Below, in pieces: positions 25,245 to 33,558 of a DNA stretch of 64,000 bases (positions are counted from its first letter, which is position 1; the number at the start of each line of letters is the position of its first letter). The notes under the pieces are model-generated. The model was not told where the DNA came from, searched no databases, and saw nothing but the letters and a program-made list of their open reading frames with translations. The stretch is from Pantoea sp. CCBC3-3-1. Its GTDB lineage: Bacteria; Pseudomonadota; Gammaproteobacteria; Enterobacterales; Enterobacteriaceae. Where the stretch lies: the NCBI RefSeq assembly GCF_007981265.1, contig NZ_CP034363.1, forward strand, positions 186,001 through 250,000, in the 5' to 3' direction. The position numbers and the translations under genes are program-made.

Positions 25245-27077
25245 ATGCTGTATCGCCGCTTTGAACGACTGATCGACATTTTTCAGGAAGCCCCCAGCGC
25301 CACGCCGCCCAACAGCGTCTGGCCGTTCTATTACTACTATTTGCGTCAGGTCTGGCAGAGCTTTGCCCTGCTGCTGGTGGTTGGTCTGGTCGCGTCGCTG
25401 ATTGAGGTGGCGCTGTTCCGCTTCCTCAGTACCATCATCGATATGGTGAATACGACCCCGGCCGACAATTTTTTCAGCGTCCATGCTAACGAACTGATCT
25501 GGATGGGCGTGGTGGCGCTGGTGCTGCGGCCACTGTTTATTGGCCTGCACGATCTGCTGGTACACCAGACGATTAACCCCGGCATGACCAGCATGATCCG
25601 CTGGCAAAACCATAACTACGTGCTGCGTCAGAGCCTGAACTTCTTTCAGAGTGACTTTTCCGGGCGTATCGCCCAGCGCATTATGCAAACCGGCAATGCT
25701 CTGCGGGACTCGGCAGTGCAGGCCGTCGATGCGCTGTGGCACGTGCTGATTTATGCCATCACCTCACTGGTGCTGTTCGCCGAGGCCGACTGGCGGCTGA
25801 TGATCCCGCTGCTGCTGTGGATTATCGGCTATGTTGTCAGCCTGAAATACTTCGTGCCGCGCGTTAAATCACGCTCGGTTGCCTCATCAGATGCCCGCTC
25901 TCGCCTGATGGGCACTATTGTTGATGGCTATACCAATATCACTACGCTGAAACTTTTTGCGCACAGCGACCTTGAGCGCTCCTATGCGCGTGAGGCGATA
26001 GGCGACCAGACTGAAAAAACCCGCCAGCAGGGGCGAATGGTCACAAATATGGATGTAGTGGTGACGACGCTTAACGGTTTGCTCATTGTGGGCACAACCG
26101 GCCTGTCGCTGTGGCTGTGGACGCAATCGTTGATCAGCGTCGGGGCAATCGCGCTGGCAACCGGCCTGGTGATCCGCATTGTGAATATGTCTGGCTGGAT
26201 CATGTGGGTGGTGAACGGTATTTTTGAAAATATCGGGATGGTGCAGGACGGTTTGCAGACCATCGCTCAGCCGGTCAGCGTTGCGGATAAGCCGCGGGCG
26301 CCTGCATTAAAGGTACACCGCGGTGAGATTCGCTTTGATGGGGTGAATTTTAATTACGGCAAAGAGCGTCGGGTCATTGAGAACATGCAGTTGACCATTC
26401 GTCCCGGCGAAAAAATCGGCCTGATCGGGCCGTCCGGCGCAGGGAAATCCACCCTGGTCAACCTGCTGCTTCGGCTCTACGACCTGGACGGGGGACGGAT
26501 TATCATCGACGGACAGGATATTTCGCAGGTCAGCCAGGAAAGCCTGCGTGCTCAAATTGGTATGATCACCCAGGATACCTCGCTGCTGCATCGCTCTATT
26601 CGCGACAATCTGCTGTATGGCCGTCCCAATGCAACAGAAGCGGAACTCCAGCAGGCTATTCATCGCGCTAAAGCCGATGAGTTTATTCCACTGCTGTCTG
26701 ATTCGCAGGGGCGTTACGGACTGGATGCACACGTAGGCGAGCGTGGCGTGAAGCTTTCCGGCGGGCAGCGTCAGCGTATTGCGATAGCCCGCGTGCTGCT
26801 GAAAGACGCGCCAATCCTGATTATGGACGAGGCCACATCCGCGCTGGATTCGGAAGTGGAAGCGGCCATTCAGGAAAGCCTGGAAACGCTGATGGGCGGC
26901 AAGACGGTTATCGCGATTGCCCACCGCCTTTCTACCATCGCCAAAATGGATCGGTTGGTGGTGCTGGAAAACGGTCGTATTGCTGAAACGGGTAGCCATA
27001 GCGAGCTGCTGGCGAAGGGGGGATTATATGCCCGCCTGTGGCATCACCAGACCGGTGGCTTTGTTGGCGAGTCCTGA
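25245..27077 (+). CDS. ABC exporter, fused permease-ATPase (MsbA/MDR type)
   Basis: Half-transporter of about 610 residues that would dimerise in the inner membrane. An N-terminal six-helix domain (from about residue 25) is followed by a nucleotide-binding domain with Walker A GPSGAGKST, Q-loop MITQDTSLLHRSI, signature LSGGQRQRIAIAR and Walker B ILIMDEATSALD with the H-loop in AIAHRLSTIAKMD. ATG 25245 gives the conserved start MLYRRFERLIDIFQ; the frame extends upstream to 25182 without a good start. Substrate is unknown; it stands alone between the sugar locus and a convergent gene. Confidence 0.88.
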   Translation: MLYRRFERLIDIFQEAPSATPPNSVWPFYYYYLRQVWQSFALLLVVGLVASLIEVALFRFLSTIIDMVNTTPADNFFSVHANELIWMGVVALVLRPLFIGLHDLLVHQTINPGMTSMIRWQNHNYVLRQSLNFFQSDFSGRIAQRIMQTGNALRDSAVQAVDALWHVLIYAITSLVLFAEADWRLMIPLLLWIIGYVVSLKYFVPRVKSRSVASSDARSRLMGTIVDGYTNITTLKLFAHSDLERSYAREAIGDQTEKTRQQGRMVTNMDVVVTTLNGLLIVGTTGLSLWLWTQSLISVGAIALATGLVIRIVNMSGWIMWVVNGIFENIGMVQDGLQTIAQPVSVADKPRAPALKVHRGEIRFDGVNFNYGKERRVIENMQLTIRPGEKIGLIGPSGAGKSTLVNLLLRLYDLDGGRIIIDGQDISQVSQESLRAQIGMITQDTSLLHRSIRDNLLYGRPNATEAELQQAIHRAKADEFIPLLSDSQGRYGLDAHVGERGVKLSGGQRQRIAIARVLLKDAPILIMDEATSALDSEVEAAIQESLETLMGGKTVIAIAHRLSTIAKMDRLVVLENGRIAETGSHSELLAKGGLYARLWHHQTGGFVGES

Positions 27078-27127
27078 TCGCTGAGCCATCAGAGGTGACG
27101 TTATGCCTCTGATGGTCGTTCCAGTTG

Positions 27128-28252
27128 TTATTCGTTGCGACGATACGGCAGCGATTCGCGGGCTTCCTCAGCCCATGCTTCGACGCCCTGACGTTCCTGC
27201 TGGAGATAATCCGCCACGGCGTCATGCAGGCCGTCGTGCCGTAAATAGTGCCAGGATTCAGTAATGACAGGCTCAAATCCCCGCACCAGCTTGTGTTCTC
27301 CCTGCGCACCCGCATCAAAACGCCGTAAGCCGTTAGCGATGGCATAATCCATACCCTGGTAAAAACAGGTTTCAAAATGCAGCCGGTCGAACTCTGCCAG
27401 GCAACCCCAGTAGCGACCATAAAACGTCTGGTTGTCCACCAGGCTGAACGCCATCGCCACCGGCAGGCCGTTTTGCGTTGCCAACACCACGCGAATGGCA
27501 TTGGGCATTCTTTCCGCGAGCAGGCTGAAAAATTGCCGCGTCAGATAGGGGCGTTGACCGCGTACGGCATAGGTGTTGCTGTAGCAGGCGTAAACAAAGT
27601 CCCAGTGCGCTTCGCTAAGCTGATGCCCCACTAAAAAAGTGAACTCAAACCCCTGGCTGGCGACCAGCTCGCGCTCTTTACGAATTTGTTTGCGCTTGCG
27701 TGACATCAGCGTGTCCAGGAAGTCCTGGAAATCACGATAGCCCGGATTGTGCCAGTGATACTGGCAGCCGAAGCGCGGCAGCCAGCGAGGCGCGTTTGCC
27801 AACAAATCGTGGGTCTGCGCATTAGCGAAATTGATATGGGCGCTGTGGAGCTGGCGCTGATGCAGAAAGTCTGGAAGGCTGTGCAGCAGTTTTTTTGCGG
27901 CATCTGCCTCGCCCAGCAGGCGTGCACCAGTCACCGGACTGAACGGGACGGCAGCCAGCCATTTGGGATAATAAGGTAGTCCGGCCCGCTGACAGGCATC
28001 GGCCCAGGCATGATCAAAAACGTACTCGCCTCGCGAATGGCTTTTACGGTAGCCGGGCAGAGCCGCACGCGGCTCGCCGTTGTCCATCCACAGTAGATGT
28101 TCTGGCTGCCAGCCAGTGCCTTTGCCGACACAGCCGCTCTCTTCCAGCGTGCTGAGAAACGCGTGGCGGAGAAAAGGTTGGTCGTCAGGCGTAAGAGCAT
28201 CCCACTGACTGGCGGAAAGGTCTGCCAGGTTGGGCAAGAGGACTAGCGACAC
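27128..28252 (-). CDS. COG3146-type protein with GNAT-like fold (DUF482 family)
   Basis: A 374-residue protein of the widespread family formerly called DUF482, annotated as GNAT-type or 'peptidogalycan biosynthesis'. Typical family stretches are FLRHAFLSTLEESGCVG near the N-terminus, the R/K-rich SRKRKQIRKERELVASQG in the middle, and GMDYAIANGLRRFDAGAQGE, then KLVRGFEPVITESWHYL near the end. It resembles FemABX-like acyltransferases, but substrate and role are unknown. It is convergent with the ABC exporter and lies downstream of the MFS gene on the same strand. Confidence 0.8.
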   Translation of the reverse strand: MSLVLLPNLADLSASQWDALTPDDQPFLRHAFLSTLEESGCVGKGTGWQPEHLLWMDNGEPRAALPGYRKSHSRGEYVFDHAWADACQRAGLPYYPKWLAAVPFSPVTGARLLGEADAAKKLLHSLPDFLHQRQLHSAHINFANAQTHDLLANAPRWLPRFGCQYHWHNPGYRDFQDFLDTLMSRKRKQIRKERELVASQGFEFTFLVGHQLSEAHWDFVYACYSNTYAVRGQRPYLTRQFFSLLAERMPNAIRVVLATQNGLPVAMAFSLVDNQTFYGRYWGCLAEFDRLHFETCFYQGMDYAIANGLRRFDAGAQGEHKLVRGFEPVITESWHYLRHDGLHDAVADYLQQERQGVEAWAEEARESLPYRRNE

Positions 28253-28346
28253 AGGCGCACTCCATCTTCACGACGGGTAAGGGCTACCCGATTAACCACG
28301 AAAGGCTAAAGTGAAGGTTTTGCGCGAGAAGATCAACGTCTTCTGG

Positions 28347-28369
28347 TGCTGCCGCGCGAGGCGGCAGCA
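28347..28369. other. 9-bp hairpin downstream of the MFS gene
   Basis: TGCTGCCGC (28347-28355) and GCGGCAGCA (28361-28369) form a perfect stem with a five-base loop, seven bases after the MFS stop on the - strand. No T-run follows in either direction, so it is a weak terminator or 3' stabiliser. Confidence 0.45.
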
Positions 28370-28376
28370 TGAAGGA

Positions 28377-29759
28377 TCACAGTTGGTGCGGCGGCGTAAC
28401 CTCGCTAAGCCGCTGTCCGTCGCCCCGATCTTCAGGTATATCGCCGCCAACGCGTACGATCGGCCCCATCACAAACAGGAAGCACAGCGCCGCAACCACG
28501 CAGTGTGCACCGACAAACACCAGTCCCATACTGTAGTTGCCGGTCAGCGCGACCAGATAGCCAAACATAATTGGCGTGATGATACCGGCAATATTACCGA
28601 CACAGTTGAAGATAGCACCCGCCAGGCCTACCGCTTCTTTCGGCGCGGTATCGCTGATCACGGCCCAGGTGCCAGCACCGGCCGCCACGCCTTTGCCATA
28701 AAAAGCGAAAGACATAATGGCAATCACCCAGAAGTTGCTGTTGGCGACAGCGGCAGCAATCAGCGTCGCCGCCATTAACATGCCAACAATATAAGGCGTC
28801 TTCCGCGCCCAGGAAACGGACCAGCCAATCCGAATCAAATAGTCAGAAATGATGCCGCCAGAGATGCCGCCGGCAAAACCAAACAGCGCTGGCGCGATGG
28901 TGGCAAAACCGGCATGCAGGATATCCATGCCGCGATCCTGTACCAAATAAATAGGGAACCAGGTAATAAAGAAGTAGCTCAGCGCAATGGTGCAATACTG
29001 GCCAATATAGGCGCACCACAACATTCGGTTGGTCAGTAGCTTACGAAACGTCTCGCGTGAGAGCCGTGATTTATCTTTACGCTGTTCGGCAGCATCAATA
29101 TCAATCAGCCCACCGCCCGCCACAATATGGTCAAGCTCCTGTTGTGAAACGCTGGGATGTGTGCCGGGTTCCTTCATGTACCACATCCAGGCAAAAAAGG
29201 CGCCGATACCCATCATTCCTAATACAAAGAAAGGCCATGGCCAGCCAAACTCCGAGACCAGCCAGCCGGAGAGTGGCGAAAAAATGCCGACGGCAAAATA
29301 CTGTGATGAGGCAAAAAGCGAAGAGGCCCGCCCGCGTTCGGCTTTCGGGAACCACATAATCGCTACGCGCGCATTGGCTGGAAAACTTGGCGCTTCAATC
29401 AGTCCCAGCGCAAAACGTAACGTAAACATAATGATCAATGCGCTGGTCAGGCCGTTGGCAAACTCACCGACAAAGCCCATCGCCAGCGTGGAGATCGACC
29501 ACAGCACCAGCGTAATGCCATACACTTTTTTCGTCCCGAAGCGATCGAGAAACAGGCCACCCGGGATTTGACCAATTACATAAGCCCAGCTGAAAGCCGA
29601 GAGGATAAACCCTAACTGCACCGGCGACAGGCCAAATTCATCCTTAATGGCACCGCCAGCGATGGAAAGAATGGAGCGATCGGCATAAGCAATAACGGAC
29701 AAAAATAATATCAGCATCAATATCCACACGCGTACGTGCGATCCGTGTTTGGCAGTCAT
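28377..29759 (-). CDS. MFS anion:cation symporter (sugar-acid transporter type)
   Basis: Twelve-helix major facilitator of about 460 residues, of the anion:cation symporter family that includes glucarate, galactarate and galactonate permeases. Diagnostic are YADRSILSIAGGAIKDEF in helix 1, WAYVIGQIPGGLFLDRFGTK (helix 2 and loop) and GLIEAPSFPANARVA in helix 4. ATG 29759, with AGGG eight bases upstream, is preferred over the frame start at 29783. No sugar-acid dehydratase or aldolase gene is adjacent, so the substrate (a hexonate, hexarate or aromatic acid) remains open. The LysR gene upstream on the same strand is its likely regulator. Confidence 0.85.
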   Translation of the reverse strand: MTAKHGSHVRVWILMLILFLSVIAYADRSILSIAGGAIKDEFGLSPVQLGFILSAFSWAYVIGQIPGGLFLDRFGTKKVYGITLVLWSISTLAMGFVGEFANGLTSALIIMFTLRFALGLIEAPSFPANARVAIMWFPKAERGRASSLFASSQYFAVGIFSPLSGWLVSEFGWPWPFFVLGMMGIGAFFAWMWYMKEPGTHPSVSQQELDHIVAGGGLIDIDAAEQRKDKSRLSRETFRKLLTNRMLWCAYIGQYCTIALSYFFITWFPIYLVQDRGMDILHAGFATIAPALFGFAGGISGGIISDYLIRIGWSVSWARKTPYIVGMLMAATLIAAAVANSNFWVIAIMSFAFYGKGVAAGAGTWAVISDTAPKEAVGLAGAIFNCVGNIAGIITPIMFGYLVALTGNYSMGLVFVGAHCVVAALCFLFVMGPIVRVGGDIPEDRGDGQRLSEVTPPHQL

Positions 29760-29931
29760 AGTGATTACCCTTTTTTTCTTCATCGCCGGGATGAAAGAAG
29801 ATGGCAGTCATTAGCAAGAACCGATCTCAGCTAAATCAGCGGCAGGTGAGAGAGGAAAGCAGCTGCTAACAGTCGTTTCCTCAACTATAGGAGGCCGTTT
29901 CGTGACGGGTCATTGTGCTGTTGTTGGAATT

Positions 29932-29961
29932 TTTCGGCAGATTTAACAGCAATTTCGGCAG
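29932..29961. promoter_or_regulatory. two direct repeats spaced 21 bp upstream of the MFS gene
   Basis: TTTCGGCAG occurs at 29932-29940 and again at 29953-29961, two helical turns apart, in the 330-bp gap between the LysR and MFS genes. Same-face spacing suggests a regulator site. Apart from these repeats, a short T-rich stretch and a GC-rich stretch, nothing else is evident in the gap. Confidence 0.4.
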
Positions 29962-30089
29962 GCGGCACAAAGCCAGTTGAAGCGCCTCACATTCCTGACC
30001 TCAGGGGGTTTGGCAAAAAAAATCATTTATGGGAATGTGGTCTGCGTCCGGTTTTAAGCGTGCAGACTCTTCTATGAGCGGCCAAAGGA

Positions 30090-30989
30090 TTATGGCTCTA
30101 TCATCATCGGGCCAGCGATACGCAACACGTTGTAGAACCAGGTTTTGGCGGTGATATCGCCTATCTCCGTATGGGCATACAGGAAAACTTCCTGATTTGG
30201 CACGTGAAACGGCAGCTCCAGCATACGACCATTGCCGCGGCGGGCGTAGATTTTAGCGGCGCTGGAAGGCAGCGTGACCAGCAGCTCACTGGACGCGATC
30301 AGCTCACCCAACGCGGCAAAATGCGGCACTTCGACAGCGACGTGGCGTTCAATGCCGTACTCTTTCAACCGGTCCTCGACGATATGGTGACCGCTGGTGG
30401 CGGAAACAATAACGTGCTGTTCCTGCATATATTCTTCCAGAGAGAGCTGCTCGCCAATGCGCGGATGATCGACGTTGAGCAGGCAGACATAGCGCTCATA
30501 AACCATCAGCTCGCGCTGAGCAGAAGAGATCGATTCACTACGACTGCACAAAGCCGCGTCAATTCTGCCTGTCAGCAGCCATTCATCCAGCCTGTTCATA
30601 TCAACCGGAATAACTTCCAGTTCAATATGAGGCGCCACACGGCGTAAATGTGTGACCAGTTTCGGCAGCAACAGCAGTTCACCCAGATCCGATAAAGCCA
30701 GGCGAAATTTGTGACGTGATGTCGCTGGGGAAAACGTGCGGGTTTCCGCCACGGCTTTTTCGATGCCCGTCAGCGATTTTTTAAACACCTTATAGAGCTG
30801 AACGGCTGTTGGCGTAGGTTCCATGCCTTTTCGACTGCGCTTAAACAGTTCGTCGTTGGTCTCGTTGCGTAAGCGGGCAAGCGCGTAACTTGCTGAAGGC
30901 TGGGTAATATAAAGACGATCTGCGGCCCCACTGACGCTACGCGTTTCGTAGATGGCGGTGAACACGCGGACCAGATTCAGATCTAACAT
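30090..30989 (-). CDS. LysR-family transcriptional regulator
   Basis: Regulator of 299 residues. N-terminal winged HTH at about residues 5-60 (VFTAIYETRSVSGAADRLYI and TQPSASYALARLR), followed by the LysR effector-binding domain with FRLALSDLGELLLLPKLV. Dimer-forming helix lies between. It is upstream of the MFS gene on the same strand, so control of sugar-acid uptake is a reasonable inference. The upstream region contains palindromes with the LysR-type T-N11-A character. Clear start: ATG 30989. Confidence 0.9.
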   Translation of the reverse strand: MLDLNLVRVFTAIYETRSVSGAADRLYITQPSASYALARLRNETNDELFKRSRKGMEPTPTAVQLYKVFKKSLTGIEKAVAETRTFSPATSRHKFRLALSDLGELLLLPKLVTHLRRVAPHIELEVIPVDMNRLDEWLLTGRIDAALCSRSESISSAQRELMVYERYVCLLNVDHPRIGEQLSLEEYMQEQHVIVSATSGHHIVEDRLKEYGIERHVAVEVPHFAALGELIASSELLVTLPSSAAKIYARRGNGRMLELPFHVPNQEVFLYAHTEIGDITAKTWFYNVLRIAGPMMIEP

Positions 30990-30998
30990 AATAGCCTC

Positions 30999-31042
30999 TA
31001 TAGATACTATCTATAAACGGAGATTCAAATTATCTATTTGAA
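30999..31042. promoter_or_regulatory. two palindromes upstream of the LysR gene
   Basis: TATAGAT-ACT-ATCTATA (30999-31015) is a perfect inverted repeat, ten bases before the LysR start. TTCAAAT-TATCT-ATTTGAA (31024-31042) follows, 25 bp centre to centre. The first has the size of a LysR autoregulatory box. The following stretch to about 31140 is very AT-rich. Confidence 0.55.
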
Positions 31043-31202
31043 CTATTTTAAGCTTCTTTATACCATTCCAGCCATCAAATTTTGATATGTTACGTAATTT
31101 TTTGCATATTCAAAATTTACTATAAAAAACAAAAAGATACATTATTCCATCGTGGCATGCCGGTCGCACACTATGCAGTGTCGCCGGAGCAGGAGAGAGC
31201 AA

Positions 31203-31535
31203 GTGAAAGGTGAAATCGTAGAAGTCATCATCGACTGGATCGAAGCACATCTGGATGATGGTTTAAATATTGAAGCCGTAGCCGCACGATCGGGCTATTC
31301 AAAATGGCATCTTCAGCGCGCTTTTAAAGAAAAAAAAGGCATGACGCTGGGCAGTTTTATCCGCTGTCGCCGGCTGGATGAAGCCGCGAAAAGCCTGGTC
31401 AGCTCGCACAAAACCATTATGACGATTTCCATGGATCTGGGCTTCTCATCGCAACAGTGTTTTCAGCGCGTCTTTAAAAAACATTTTAACGTTACGCCAA
31501 GAGACTACCGTAACTTGCATCGCGAGCTGCACTAG
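31203..31535 (+). CDS. MarA/SoxS-type AraC-family regulator
   Basis: A single-domain activator of 110 residues with two helix-turn-helix motifs: SGYSKWHLQRAFKEKKGM (recognition helix 1) and LGFSSQQCFQRVFKKHFNVT (helix 2). The absence of a sensor domain and the size match MarA, SoxS and their relatives, which bind as monomers and are controlled by abundance. GTG 31203 is preferred: GGAGAG precedes it and the protein then starts MKGEIVEVIIDWIEAHL; upstream ATG codons at 31152 and 31173 lack that signal. No marR or soxR is next to it, so identity within the group is open. Confidence 0.85.
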   Translation: MKGEIVEVIIDWIEAHLDDGLNIEAVAARSGYSKWHLQRAFKEKKGMTLGSFIRCRRLDEAAKSLVSSHKTIMTISMDLGFSSQQCFQRVFKKHFNVTPRDYRNLHRELH

Positions 31536-31579
31536 GTTAGCGGCAGCCGGGCACCCCCCTTTTCTGAGCTGCAATCAAA

Positions 31580-31801
31580 ATGAAAAAAATCCTTTCTCTC
31601 CTTATCACTGTGTTGATGAGCAGTTCCTGTCTTGGCGCTGGCGGCGGGCCAATGCGCGTAGTGTTTGCTGAATGTGAACACTGCACTGCGCCCGTTAGTG
31701 CCGGTAATGAGATGGGGGAGGGTATTACTGGCTATGAGCGGCAGGTACAGCGCGGGCTGGAGCCAGCGATGAAGAGCGCTCAGCGAAGTAGCGCCAGGTA
31801 A
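31580..31801 (+). CDS. small predicted exported protein, unknown
   Basis: A 73-codon frame 44 bases after the MarA-like gene. It opens MKKILSLLITVLMSSSCLGA, a good Sec signal peptide with probable cleavage after LGA, then a polar segment with a C-E-H-C pair. I recognise no family. The ribosome-binding site is weak. Position suggests co-transcription with the regulator, as marB follows marA in E. coli, but sequence similarity to MarB is not seen. A 103-codon frame on the opposite strand makes coding uncertain. Confidence 0.45.
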   Translation: MKKILSLLITVLMSSSCLGAGGGPMRVVFAECEHCTAPVSAGNEMGEGITGYERQVQRGLEPAMKSAQRSSAR

Positions 31802-31888
31802 AATCCAGCAAGTTCGACGTGGCAACCATGAAAAATTTAACATTTCATCAGGTATACTGTGCCGGTGTTGAATTGCTTACGGGTTGCT

Positions 31889-32395
31889 ATGGAACGTTTT
31901 ACTGAGAATCTGATATACGCTGCGCGCTGGCTGCTGGCGCCTATTTACCTTGGGTTGTCCCTTGGACTGCTGGCGTTAGCGATCAAGTTTTTCCAGGAAG
32001 TTTTTCACCTGTTGCCCAACGTGCTGGCTATGGCCGAGAACGATTTAGTGCTGGTGCTGCTGTCGATGATTGACCTGACGCTGGTCGGCGGCCTGCTGGT
32101 GATGGTGATGCTTTCCGGCTATGAAAACTTTGTCTCCAAGCTGGATATCTCCGAGCACAAGGAAAAACTGAGCTGGTTGGGGAAAATGGATTCCGGCTCG
32201 CTGAAAAATAAAGTTGCCGCGTCGATTGTGGCTATCTCTTCTATACACCTGCTGCGGGTGTTTATGGATGCCAGAAATATCCCTGATAATAAGCTGATGT
32301 GGTACGTCATTATCCATCTGGCTTTTGTTCTGTCTGCCTTTGTCATGGGCTATCTTGATGGCATGTCGCGCAGAGAGAAAAACAGCAGTCATTAA
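31889..32395 (+). CDS. yqhA: UPF0114 inner-membrane protein YqhA
   Basis: Integral membrane protein of 168 residues with about three to four helices; the start [20 protein letters not shown] and the stretch [20 protein letters not shown] are characteristic of the family. The function is unknown; in E. coli the gene sits elsewhere, near yghA. ATG 31889 fits the E. coli length; the frame extends to 31859 without better signals. A strong terminator follows directly. Confidence 0.9.
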   Translation: MERFTENLIYAARWLLAPIYLGLSLGLLALAIKFFQEVFHLLPNVLAMAENDLVLVLLSMIDLTLVGGLLVMVMLSGYENFVSKLDISEHKEKLSWLGKMDSGSLKNKVAASIVAISSIHLLRVFMDARNIPDNKLMWYVIIHLAFVLSAFVMGYLDGMSRREKNSSH

Positions 32396-32400
32396 TATCA

Positions 32401-32428
32401 AACTGCCCGCATCCGCGGGCAGTTTTCC
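32401..32428 (+). terminator. rho-independent terminator after yqhA
   Basis: AACTGCCCGC (32401-32410) pairs with GCGGGCAGTT (32415-32424) around an ATCC loop, followed by TTTCC. Starts five bases after the yqhA stop. Confidence 0.85.
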
Positions 32429-32624
32429 TGCTTTTTAACGCCTTCCGCTAATTTTACTTGCCTGATACAGGGCAGATCGCATAAAAAACCGGTAACGCGC
32501 CTGTTTCTGTGACAGAAACCTTTTGCGTAAAAGCCCCCGGCACTTCTGTTATACCCGTTAATGACCTCGCGGCCATCTGCTGCGCGGCCTGTAGCTAATT
32601 TCTTATTGAGGACAGCGATGTCAG

Positions 32625-33521
32625 ATGATTAGTCGTCGTCGGTTAATGCTGGGTACTGGCGCAACGCTGTTGGCGATGACCACCGGAAAACTTTTCGCCA
32701 GAGAGGATATTATTCCGCTTTGGCAGGATGAGCCACCTGGCGGCGGTGGGCCCAGCGGAGAGCTGCGCGTTTCCACAAACGGTTCATGGTCGAATATCGT
32801 TAGTCCGGCTATTCAGCGCTTCCAGCCGGAAAACCCGAACGGCTCTGCGGTATTAATTGCTGCCGGCGGCGGCTATCGCTGGATAGGGATGGGTGGTGAA
32901 GCCTGGCCTGTCGCTCGCTGGCTAAACGCTCGCGGCTATACAGCTTACGTGCTGAGTTACCGCTTACCTCACGAAAAATGGCGAGCCGGGCGACTGGCCC
33001 CGTTGCAGGATGCGCAGCGGGCGATCAGGCTGGTACGTTCAATGGAGCGGAAAGTCCATCTGTTAGGCTTTTCCGCTGGCGGCCATCTGATGGGGATGGC
33101 GGCAGCGCGGCCAGATTTTGCCACCTATAAGCCGGAAGACTCTCTGGATCTGATTCGTCCTGTGGTCGACACCGCAGCGCTAATCTATCCGGTTATTACG
33201 CTCGAACCGCCTTACACGCATACTAATACCTACCTGGAAATGCTGGGTAAAAATGCGTCGCCGGCTGATGAAGCGAGCTGGTCAGTAGAAAACTACGTAA
33301 CGCGCCAGTTTCCGCCGACGTTTTTAGCACAGGCCGAGGACGATCATGTGTCGAATCCGCATAATACACAAATTATGCACGATACCTGTCGGCGGATGGG
33401 CGTACCGGTTGAGCAGATTAAAATTACTCGCGGTGGGCATGGTTTTGGTTTAGGCAGGGCAGGATCGCCTGCGGCGATCTGGGATGAAGCCTATTCGATT
33501 TGGCTTGCGGCACGTCGCTAA
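32625..33521 (+). CDS. alpha/beta hydrolase (acetylesterase/BD-FAE-like), probably exported
   Basis: A 298-residue esterase-like protein. The N-terminus MISRRRLMLGTGATLLAM has twin arginines followed by a hydrophobic stretch, consistent with a Tat signal, so the enzyme would work folded in the periplasm. The hydrolase core shows LIAAGGGYRWIGMGGEAW (oxyanion region), nucleophile elbow GFSAGG, an acid in AQAEDDHV and a histidine in GGHGFGLG. Relatives deacetylate plant xylan or other sugars; the substrate here is unproven. The start is unusual: the ribosome-binding site fits better a four-codon ATG frame at 32618 whose stop overlaps this ATG. Confidence 0.83.
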   Translation: MISRRRLMLGTGATLLAMTTGKLFAREDIIPLWQDEPPGGGGPSGELRVSTNGSWSNIVSPAIQRFQPENPNGSAVLIAAGGGYRWIGMGGEAWPVARWLNARGYTAYVLSYRLPHEKWRAGRLAPLQDAQRAIRLVRSMERKVHLLGFSAGGHLMGMAAARPDFATYKPEDSLDLIRPVVDTAALIYPVITLEPPYTHTNTYLEMLGKNASPADEASWSVENYVTRQFPPTFLAQAEDDHVSNPHNTQIMHDTCRRMGVPVEQIKITRGGHGFGLGRAGSPAAIWDEAYSIWLAARR

Positions 33522-33531
33522 ACGAGAGAAT

Positions 33532-33552
33532 GCCACCTCCGGCAGAGGTGGC
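33532..33552. terminator. hairpin between convergent hydrolase and coaA genes
   Basis: GCCACCTC (33532-33539) pairs with GAGGTGGC (33545-33552). It occupies the 37-bp gap of two convergent genes, where a shared terminator is expected, although T-runs on both sides are poor. Confidence 0.6.
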
Positions 33553-33558
33553 CAGCCG

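Noticed and set aside
25023-25742. 239-codon frame on the - strand over the ABC exporter start
   Set aside because: Two thirds overlap the well-supported exporter gene, and the sequence has no recognisable domain.
31532-31843. 103-codon frame on the - strand between the MarA-like gene and yqhA
   Set aside because: No ribosome-binding site or family features; low-complexity Trp/Leu/Ser pattern typical of antisense frames.
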